A model generated the notes under the pieces. That model was given only the letters and a program-made list of their open reading frames with translations, made no database searches and was not told the origin of the DNA. 21,977 bases of DNA from Apostichopus parvimensis (taxonomy: Eukaryota; Echinodermata; Holothuroidea; Aspidochirotida; Stichopodidae), in assembly GCA_000934455.1 (NCBI GenBank), contig KN886928.1, positions 75,153 through 97,129 on the forward strand, given 5' to 3'. Numbering within the stretch: position 1 is the first letter of the stretch; every line of letters starts with the position of its first letter. A program made the translations under genes and the position numbers. Of the stretch, positions 13,301 to 18,814 are shown piece after piece.

Positions 13301-16300
13301 TTGGTGATGATGAGACAAAACTAAGTGCTCTCATGGCTGCCAGTTTGAAAGTCTGAGGAACATCACTGATGAATTAACCAGAGAGTTGTCCATCGAGATG
13401 TTCAATTAGGTTACAGTTTTAGAGACAACTGGCTTCGTTTACAAGAGTTTGCCTAGTTGGAGTATCTCTGGATGGAGAACTCGCTCCATCCGACCGTAGC
13501 CTGACGTGAAAACGGAAGGTTTTAAAACTTTATGAAACTCCTCTGTTGAAAGAGAGCAACCAATACTCACCCTGTCGACTCCACGATACCTCATACTCTG
13601 GGTGATTTGCGAGACACTCGAAAACCGCATATTCTCCAACTTTCTTGATCAAGTTCTGCGGAGGCGCAACGATTCGTGGAACCTGGGGTAGCGGTCCCTG
13701 AAATGGCGGCAAAACATCCAAAATTGCAGTATTGCTATTTCTGCTGCGGAGAAGGTTGGTTGCTCGACATTTATACTCTCCTGCGTCCTCTTGCGTTACG
13801 TTATCGATCTGAAGGATGCCGCCCGGTAACATGGTAAACCTGGAGTGAAGACAAAAGCAGAAAATGCAGCTTTTATCCATTCGGCATTAAAAATTAAATG
13901 GCACCATACTATTAAAAAGAGCCCCATTAACTGTTTTAAGTAAAATATAAAACTAAAGTTTCCAATGAATAATCTTTGGTATTGCAAAAAGGCCAATCTG
14001 ATATGTTTTAAAATGGGGGGGGGGGGGGGGGGGGGGGGGAGTGAGAGAGGATTGGGGAGTTATGAAGTGGCTGAATATTCCAATACAATTACCAACAACT
14101 ATGAATGAATAACATATTTTTGTGGAAGGAGGATTTGTTTGATTTCCAAACAATGACCAATACTGACCAGTAGGACCATGCGACCCCCAAATCTTACTGG
14201 ACTGAGTACTTTCAAATGACGACGATACTTATCTGTCTCCCATACATATATGCCCTCTGATCTACCTAGCCCATAACAACTGCTAACATTCTTACACTGT
14301 GCCCCCATGACCTTCTACCACCCCCCCCCCCCCCCCACCCAGTCCTTTCAATCTACCATTCCAGCGTGTATCACATGATTGGGACAAAATGCACGAGTGT
14401 TGTCAGTTATTATAGGCCCAGTAATTGGAGTGTATTTTTATGGGACTATAATGGGAGACAGGTAAGAGAGGAGTGAAGTCAATATTCCGTTAACTCATGA
14501 CCAGCCCCTGAAATGATCTTACTATTCCATCATTTAATCAAATCTTCTAAAACAACTCAATGCCCTTCAGATGGACTCCTAAATTTACCTCAAACTGCTC
14601 ACCATCCAAGGATTATTATATCATATTAAGTTTAATCCAAATTCCTGTAAGAAATTGTACCGATAAGATACCATGTCTACAGTAGTACTGTTGACAGCTT
14701 AAACGACATACTGAGGACAGTTCAATGAAAATTCAGGAAAAGATTGTACACGAGAGAGCATTTCGTAAACAGTGGACGAAAAAAAAAATTAGGCTCAAAA
14801 CTTCAACTGTGGAAATGACTTCATCAAATAACCACGAGAAGATGATTGCACAAACACTGTGATTAAAAGACATGAAGTCACACAGTTTGCAACTTTAAGG
14901 TAGCATCGCAAATTCATCGAGTCAAACCAATTGCATCTGACGGGATCAAACCGCTTTGATCGATCTGTTCGATCAGATTTCCACTACACCTGTGAGGATT
15001 ATCTGTCAACATCATCTGGCAATTCATTCAAAGTGAAATTTCAAAGAAACAACGAGCCGGGATGTAACGAGAAGGAGGCGGAGTGCCATGGGAGGATGAA
15101 ACAAAAAGATCTCTCAAGCATTCTGACCTAGTATGCTGGATTGGGGAAAGTAACCAAAAGCCAATCATTGTGTCTTGACCTAATTTTTGTCAACAGTCAC
15201 TTTTCTACAGGTAATAGAATGAACGTTAAATTAAGTCAGCAAAATATCACGCACCCTGTCCTTTGGGTGATGGAAACAAACACGCTATGAACCTTGGACA
15301 GTATTATAGCCTACAAACACGGGTTCCCTCTTCGGTACAAATTACCAGTAATCTCCACATCCTCTGAGCGTACAAAGAGTTTATTAAACCTGTAGCATTG
15401 AACTGAGGGGATGACTTTATTATGACTTCCATAGAAGTGGGTTGACCGGCAACAATTAATTATGTCTGTTTACAGGTTTCAGTTTGCTTTTAACCTTCAT
15501 TCGTTGAACCCTACAGCTCCTGCATCCTTCCCCCCCTTCAACCCTTCAACCATCAACCCCCATCCTTCAACCCCCTCTCAACCCCGCTCCCCCTCCCCCC
15601 CCCCCTCTGAGCAAGACTCCAAAAGACGAAGTGGAATCATTCACTAATTTATCTCAACTTGCAAATGAATTGAGAAATATCTGACCCAAGGTTTTTTAGT
15701 CTCTCAAAAAGGTCATGTGATTATCCAAATCGGTTCAACACAAGATTGTAACATCACAAGTTGCATTGATTGTCCGCATAATGGGTTCATAAGGTCACAC
15801 CACAGGCTAGTAGTCTGCCAGTAAGTTTGGTTCAAAGCGTTACCAAGAAAGGAAACAATGTAAAACTATTTTTTGAAAACGATACCTTCTGATATTTTCA
15901 CAGAGCTTGAACAGGAAACCATAGTATTAAAGCACCTGCTTATGTATTTTCCAGTTTTTCCATACCTAACTATTAGTATACTCAAACTTGACTGCAAATG
16001 AAGAAATAATGGTAACTCCAAGAGGTCTTTGCCAATTCAATGTTCATTAGAAAGTCATTAATGATTCAATTTCCATACTAAAAGTTTCATCTGCAAGATG
16101 CCATACAGGGAGTACTATATATGTCACAGAGCATTCGGATATACAGTATTCCCTTTTCATACTGTACAACATTCCTATTTAAATTTACAAACCACTGCTT
16201 TAAGCTTTATATGGCAGATCTCCTGTGACCTGATTATCCACACATGGATATATCACATGTTATACTACAACCCAGATTATGATTTAAATCAGCCCTAAAA

Positions 16301-18814
16301 TGGATTTCATTAGAATCTCAGTAAGTACTGAATATGGCTTGAGACAGACAGAACATGAATGACATTGCTTGGGTCACTCGTTTTAACGTTGGCAATTTGC
16401 AAGGAATTTTGAAACATGAAGGAATCACCATATATATTAGATGGGATAGTCAGTGAAATGTAAAAAGATAAGCAGAACGTTAAGAACAGATCTTACCAAT
16501 TCTACTAGAACATTATTGTTACTAGGATTTTAACACTTGAGTCCTGCAGGTACACAAACTCAAAATGTTTGAGTCCATCCAGCTCAGAAAAATGTGGGTC
16601 CATCCATGGAGTCCTACATGACTTTTAGAATTCCATAGTGCACACACAATACAAAAAATCAAGTGATGTAACCTAAAAATAAATTATCTGTTTCTTTTGA
16701 GGAGCAGTTGTGGTTCTTTTGAACAGAAAAGAAGATGTATTTGGAAATTTTCCATTAAATGATGATGTGTTTTGTTATGTTTTGCATATAGGCCTAGTTG
16801 TGAGCGAGTGTACTCGGGGGTTTGTTCCTCAAAAGAAAATTGCGTCCGAGATGCAGAATCCTACTTTTGTAACGATGCTGTAGACCGGGTTTAAAACAGA
16901 GGTGCAAACCTTTAGGGCAAAGCTGGCTACCACCTGATGTAACATGCTTTGTATTGGCTCTTTCACTGAAAGTACTATGAAGGGCCTCCTCTACAAGTAT
17001 TTGATTCATTTCTTTTCACTGCAGCCATTTCTATTCATGGTGGACTCTCAATGAAAGACGTGCACATGTGTGCTACTGCAGGTTAACTTCACCTATATAT
17101 GATAAAACTTACTGGTTTATATATTTACGAGTGACCCACTTACCTGTCTCCCCACAACATTTGCACCTCATTCTACCGTGTCTCATGAATGCCCTTCCTT
17201 CTCATGAGACACGGTAGAATGAGGTGCAAATGTTGTGGGGAGACAGGTAAGCGGGGAGTGAAGTAAATCCAACTTGTATTGGATTCTTTCCTTTTGAATT
17301 ACTCTTCACTTGTATACATATGAAGTAAGCAAGATTAGGTCACTGGTCTATACAGATTATGCATAGGGAGGGAATAAAAAAAAAAAATCACCAAAGAACA
17401 ACGTAGATGCAAGCTTGGCGAAAAATTTGCAGTCGTGCAAAAAAAAAAAAGTTTCTTCTTAGAATCGTAGATTCGGAAGGGACAGGAAGTGGGCCGTGCC
17501 AATGGAGTGGGGTCACAGAGGGGTCACAGTGGGGTCACAGATCTAAAACGTTCCATTCATATAGATTACGCAGCTAGGAAATTTGCATATTTTGACTGGG
17601 AGACAGGTAAGAGAAGATCAAAGTAAATACATCGAATCAGATCTACATCTCTACTAACAGTACCTAAACAAACACTACCCATTGTGTATGCACACATTTA
17701 ACATAGCATGGAAGCCAAACCTCTGAGCACTTCAGATTATAACTGCCACAAAATTAATATCATTGCTGGTAGCTTAATATAATGCTCAACTGCTGAGGGG
17801 AATTATGACCTGCTGTTTCCACATAGCTCAGGCAATCAATAAACCAAAGTAAACCCACCAGAGTGTATTCAACTAGCATATACATGCTATCCAAAACTGG
17901 CTTAGTGCACAAAATTACACAACCAGCAATATTTGGTTTCCCAACACCAGAAAGCAAGCAATATGCCATTCAAGATATAGGACAACTAATATATAGTTCA
18001 CCTATGACAGTTGATGAAGTCACCAAAACTAAATTATTACTATTTTGATAATTTATGAGCAACGATAATTACCTGTCTCCAGTATACCTTGCACTTTACT
18101 CATCTACCTAACCTACTAACGGGTAACAAGTTAGCAATGCCCCCCGCCCCCCAATCTCACATCCGGGGACCCTGCCAACACCATCCTCCTTCCAAATCTA
18201 CCATTCAGGGTACCTGAAGACACATTTTTCAAAGAGGTTTTATCCTGTAAAAGTGTTTTTTTTTTAACATGGTGATTTCTATTGGGTCAAGGGATATATC
18301 AGTAATGAATTGAGAATTTTCATTGGAATTGAATGACAAGTGAAGCGATGTACTTATATAGTCAACTATAGTCATGAGTTGCCTAGAAGCTACGAGGAAA
18401 CTCTCACCGGGTACCTGGACCATGCTGTTACACTGTCAAACATCTGGGCCGTGCCGTTGGGCCATGCTTCTGGGCCATACATTTAAGCTATAATGTTGGG
18501 CTGTCACGATACGTGGGCCATTTTTGGGATGTGCAAAAAATGTTTCAGATTGAGAGCGGCATGTGAACTGGTTTTGGAACGGTTGGTGTACAGAGAGGCA
18601 TTTCTTACATTTCAAGCAAAATAGAGTAAACTTTCCCACCAGATTCCTCCTTCTCCTTACCTGGGATTGTAACTACCAGTCATTTTCAGGATCCTTCGGT
18701 CCTTCTTCCATTTTATCATTGGCAGTGGAGTTGCATCTGTATGACAGGAGAATCTCCCAGTTGATCCCAATGTCACGTTCATGGACACCGGATCAATAGA
18801 GAACTGTGGCAGGG
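1132..18814 (-). CDS. Protogenin/IGDCC-like receptor (DCC/neogenin superfamily), partial, 11 internal exons
   Basis: This is a cell-surface adhesion or guidance-type receptor. Joined exons (18814-18661, 13839-13571, 12172-12014, 11318-11040, 10713-10579, 9938-9783, 9034-8898, 4761-4599, 3547-3362, 2907-2815, 1303-1132) total 1903 nt and 633 whole codons, with no stop and phases that match at every join. Numbering from the first whole codon, the order is Ig (1-94; Cys23, Trp35, Cys75), Ig (105-193; Cys126, Trp137, Cys173), Ig (195-283; Cys219, Trp231, Cys267), FN3 (291-382), FN3 (387-477), FN3 (486-575) and FN3 start (583-633). Possible N-glycosylation sequons start at Asn12, 64, 300, 496, 588 and 623. 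Protogenin and IGDCC4 have four Ig and five FN3 domains, so one Ig upstream and the membrane and tail exons downstream are expected outside the window. Placement in the protogenin/IGDCC branch rather than DCC/neogenin rests on recalled similarity in Ig3 and FN3-2 to FN3-4. Family membership is firm; orthology is probable. Confidence 0.85.
1304..2814 (-). other. Intron between FN3-3 and FN3-4
   Basis: 1.5 kb, phase 1. It contains a T/G-rich patch (1430-1470), an 18-bp perfect palindrome of CATGCATGATCATGCATG (1693-1710), and the possible inverted-repeat element at 2232-2432. No exon is supported. Confidence 0.75.
2232..2432. repeat. Possible small inverted-repeat element
   Basis: The left end GCCCGCCGCACACTGCCTGAC (2233-2253) partly pairs with the right end GTCGGCAGTGTAGGGC (2417-2432). 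TGACTGATCAA is repeated inside (2249-2259 and again near 2334-2345), and CGCACACT (2239-2246) has an exact inverse at 2312-2319. No coding capacity and no clear target-site duplication. A decayed MITE is possible but weakly supported. Confidence 0.25.
2815..2907 (-). CDS. Exon: last third of FN3-3
   Basis: A short 93-nt exon coding residues 547-576, KPATTYEVHVQAYNDEEEG, the F and G strands of FN3-3. The acceptor is TCTTTGCACAG and the donor is CAGC|GTGAGTAC. The acidic YNDEEEG loop resembles the acidic loop I recall at this place in protogenin and IGDCC4, which supports the subfamily call. Confidence 0.87.
2908..3361 (-). other. Intron inside FN3-3
   Basis: 454 bp, phase 1. It has a T-run joined to a G10 run (3166-3175) and a G6 run. 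Nothing else is recognised. Confidence 0.75.
3362..3547 (-). CDS. Exon: first two-thirds of FN3-3
   Basis: Codes residues 485-545. The A strand is LPAPMVDVSALNYTA, followed by VEIRINL where most FN3 domains have a tryptophan; this domain lacks it. DIVGFKVALFDDEG follows and the exon closes at NLIFSVGGL. The acceptor is CTTTCAACAG and the donor is CTGA|GTAAGTAC. Frame and phase agree with both neighbours, so the missing tryptophan is not a mis-splice. Confidence 0.88.
3548..4598 (-). other. Intron between FN3-2 and FN3-3
   Basis: 1.05 kb, phase 1. It contains the G-rich tract at 3701-3724 and short TTGGTAATGT repeats near 4283-4322. No coding sequence is seen. Confidence 0.75.
3701..3724 (+). 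repeat. G-rich tract with G-quadruplex pattern
   Basis: Runs of four, five and seven guanines separated by single T bases, then a GG pair. The long run can supply two G-triplets, so four stacked runs are possible. It lies on the strand opposite the gene, so the transcript carries the C-rich version. Confidence 0.5.
4599..4761 (-). CDS. Exon: second half of FN3-2
   Basis: Codes residues 430-483. It completes FN3-2 with YVITDLKPNTEYKIRMAAAT (tyrosine corner Leu447 to Tyr453) and GTGVFSSWVGVRT. The acceptor is CCCTTTCAG before AGACAC; using the next AG two bases on would break the frame. The donor is GCCT|GTAAGATG. It lies 4.1 kb downstream of its partner exon. Confidence 0.88.
5063..5373 (-). 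mobile_element. tRNA-derived SINE, copy 2, with ATT-rich 3' tail
   Basis: It matches copy 1 along its length and keeps the 3' end that copy 1 lacks: on the minus strand the body ends in GCACTATATAAAAAGC and an ATTATTATTAA-type tail. The A-box TGGCCAATTGG is intact, but the B-box has become GGTTTCATTCC. The head resembles a tRNA anticodon arm (TCGGA, loop CTCGTGA, TCCAA; 5350-5333), which would read as anticodon CGT. No clear target-site duplication is visible. It sits in the large FN3-2 intron. Confidence 0.85.
8315..8449 (+). pseudogene. Possible FN3-like coding fragment on the plus strand
   Basis: A 45-codon open stretch ends at TAG (8450-8452) and reads, in part, TPGSIVTYKVRVYVRAVIG then YVGYATASV. 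Alternating valine/tyrosine and the GYATASV ending look like the C to G strands of an FN3 domain. It is antisense to the receptor gene, lacks a good polypyrimidine acceptor (only GTAATAG in front) and ends in a stop. It may be a decayed inserted exon or simple coincidence. Confidence 0.2.
8898..9034 (-). CDS. Exon: first half of FN3-2
   Basis: Codes residues 385-429. It starts with PRAAPDFF and has Trp405 (KVAWREL) followed by NYIITYTAEEE, strands B to C'. The acceptor is GCCACAAACAG and the donor is GAG|GTAAGGG. It ends in phase 0, the only phase-0 intron seen in this gene segment. Confidence 0.87.
9035..9782 (-). other. Intron between FN3-1 and FN3-2
   Basis: 748 bp, phase 1. A C10 tract (9315-9324) in a C-rich stretch is the only notable feature. 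Confidence 0.75.
9783..9938 (-). CDS. Exon: second half of FN3-1
   Basis: Codes residues 333-383. It carries the E-F-G part of FN3-1: SFVIENLKPFTNYVVYAMS contains the Leu351 to Tyr357 tyrosine corner, and GPSSPSNRVYPQT is the G strand. It also has a cysteine (Cys343) not expected in an FN3 core. The acceptor is TTTCTGTCACAG and the donor is GCTG|GTATGTAA, somewhat weaker than its neighbours. Confidence 0.88.
9939..10578 (-). other. Intron inside FN3-1
   Basis: 640 bp, phase 1. It contains a G12 tract (10027-10038) and the degenerate minisatellite at 10200-10490, which fills almost half of it. Confidence 0.75.
10200..10490. repeat. Degenerate minisatellite
   Basis: Variants of a unit around CTTCATGTTACTATGAAGGTACCTGGGCTTCC recur several times with drift. 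The clearest internal match is the exact 14-mer GCTTCACGTAACTA at 10425-10438 and 10450-10463. GGGCCTTCT and GGGCCTTCTCC recur at about 10354 and 10379. It has higher GC than its surroundings and no coding potential. Confidence 0.5.
10579..10713 (-). CDS. Exon: first half of FN3-1
   Basis: Codes residues 288-331. It shows strand A SPRFLRVNYTTATSI, B-strand Trp311 (KVVWDPP) and C-strand tyrosine in FSVHYQERGG. The acceptor is TTTTTGTGCAG and the donor is GGCG|GTGAGTAG; both flanking introns are phase 1. The Asn300 sequon (NYT) is probably glycosylated extracellularly. Confidence 0.88.
10714..11039 (-). other. Intron between last Ig and FN3-1
   Basis: 326 bp, phase 1, the shortest intron here. 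It is AT-rich with no recognised element. Confidence 0.75.
11040..11318 (-). CDS. Exon: complete Ig domain (last Ig before FN3)
   Basis: A whole I-set Ig domain in one exon, residues 195-286, bounded by phase-1 introns. Core residues are Cys219 (ARFSCKV), Trp231 (TVTWFYQG), Cys267 in the tyrosine corner (DRGIYQCMAVNAAGS) and G strand ANALLEP. The acceptor is TTGTCTTCAG and the donor is GACG|GTAAGAG. Followed directly by FN3, it corresponds to Ig4 in DCC-superfamily receptors. Confidence 0.9.
11319..12013 (-). other. Intron between Ig3 and Ig4
   Basis: 695 bp, phase 1. It starts next to a long purine tract on the plus strand, which is the polypyrimidine tract of the Ig4 acceptor. Nothing else is recognised. 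Confidence 0.75.
12014..12172 (-). CDS. Exon: second half of Ig3
   Basis: Codes residues 142-193. It completes Ig3 with NLFFINLQLEDSGTYICSV (Cys173, DSGTYIC tyrosine corner) and ends with the G strand ARLSVY. The acceptor is CCTTATAG and the donor is TACG|GTAAGTGG. The first split codon makes Gly141, giving WSRQGDEPL across the splice. It enters and leaves in phase 1. Confidence 0.88.
12173..13570 (-). other. Intron inside Ig3
   Basis: 1.4 kb, phase 1. It contains a two-copy GGGGGGTGCCA repeat (12581-12603) and a C-rich stretch with a C10 run (13157-13166). No coding sequence is supported. Confidence 0.75.
13571..13839 (-). CDS. Exon: end of Ig2, linker and first half of Ig3
   Basis: Codes residues 52-140 with split codons at both ends. 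The first part is the E-F-G strands of Ig2, with RFTMLPGGILQIDNV and the tyrosine corner DAGEYKC (Cys75). A proline-rich linker around PPFQGPLPQVPR follows. The second part starts Ig3, with the A strand PRIVAPPQNL, Cys126 in AVFECLA and Trp137 in EVSWSR. The acceptor is CACTCCAG and the donor is CAGG|GTGAGT. It is unusual among the exons here in carrying two half-domains with no intron at the domain boundary. Confidence 0.88.
14015..14039 (+). repeat. Homopolymer tract, 25 guanines
   Basis: An uninterrupted run of 25 G in the large Ig2 intron, followed by GAGTGAGAGAGG. It is the longest of about ten G or C tracts in the window. The exact length is likely to be unreliable in any assembly. Confidence 0.9.
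14228..14466. mobile_element. MITE-like element, copy with both inverted ends
   Basis: Terminal inverted repeats are visible: left CTTATCTGTCTCCCA (14228-14242) and right TGGGAGACAGGTAAG (14452-14466), complementary at 14 of 15 positions. The interior has no coding capacity and contains a C16 tract (14321-14336) and the box TTCAATCTACCATTC. The left half parallels 18062-18215 and the right flank matches that at 17235-17270. The true ends may lie further out, because homology continues past the inverted repeats (GGAGTGAAG on the right). Confidence 0.6.
17139..17251. repeat. Perfect 50-bp inverted repeat with 13-nt spacer (foldback MITE derivative)
   Basis: The arm at 17139-17188 is the exact reverse complement of 17202-17251, with 13 nt between them. 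Pairing continues for three more base pairs beyond one mismatch. The outer ends are TTACCTGTCTCC and GGAGACAGGTAA, the same ends as the element at 14228-14466. The left arm also matches the left end of the copy at 18062 (TTGCAC..., TCTACC). It looks like a foldback version of the family in which the left end was copied in inverse orientation. Confidence 0.9.
17509..17540 (+). promoter_or_regulatory. Three GGGTCA half-sites with 5-nt spacing (DR5-like)
   Basis: The 10-mer GGGGTCACAG occurs three times with a period of 11 bp. Each copy contains GGGTCA (17510-17515, 17521-17526, 17532-17537), separated by exactly five bases (CAGAG, CAGTG). RGKTCA direct repeats with 5-bp spacing are the classic binding site of retinoic acid receptor/RXR dimers, which are known in echinoderms. 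The site lies in the intron of the receptor gene. It could equally be a chance three-unit tandem repeat. Confidence 0.35.
17555..17632. mobile_element. MITE-like element, right end only
   Basis: CTGGGAGACAGGTAAGAG (about 17596-17613) followed by AAAGTAAATAC matches the right ends at 14452-14480 and 17236-17270. No left end is clear upstream, apart from the foldback copy about 350 bp away. Confidence 0.45.
18062..18215. mobile_element. MITE-like element, left part only
   Basis: It begins ACGATAATTACCTGTCTCC, close to ACGATACTTATCTGTCTCC at 14223-14241. It then shares TCATCTACCTA, a C-rich block (18140-18153) and AAATCTACCATTC in the same order as that copy. No matching right end (GGAGACAGGTAA) follows, so this copy looks truncated. 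Confidence 0.5.
18411..18527. repeat. Degenerate GGGCCATG-type repeat
   Basis: Short units of the type TGGGCCRTGC recur (CTGGGCCGTGCCG, TTGGGCCATGCTT, CTGGGCCATAC, GTGGGCCAT). They resemble units of the 10200-10490 minisatellite (TTGGGCCACCTTGCTTCACG), so both may be remnants of one repeat. Confidence 0.35.
18661..18814 (-). CDS. Exon: first half of Ig domain (Ig2 of family)
   Basis: Codes residues 1-50 plus two bases of codon 51. It opens with LPQFSIDPVSM, typical of an I-set A strand, followed by the B-strand Cys23 (GRFSCH) and the C-strand Trp35 (MIKWKKD). The acceptor reads TTCACAG before CCCTGCC and the donor is CCCAG|GTAAGG. It enters in phase 1 and leaves in phase 2. It is the most upstream exon I can identify. 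Because the third Ig here is followed directly by FN3, this one would be Ig2 in a four-Ig receptor. Confidence 0.85.

Larger units (their letters stand above)
13840..18660 (-). other. 4.8-kb intron inside Ig2
   Basis: Phase 2 and the longest intron in the window. It holds the G25 tract, the MITE-like copies, the 50-bp hairpin, the DR5-like array, a C11 tract (15595-15605), two A-runs (near 17375 and 17440), and the GGGCCATG-type repeat. Nothing is recognised between about 15650 and 17130. Confidence 0.7.

Noticed and set aside
17139-17251. Reading the hairpin as a transcription terminator or CRISPR repeat
   Set aside because: The context is a eukaryotic intron. There is no T-run after the stem, no regularly spaced repeats and no prokaryotic gene nearby.
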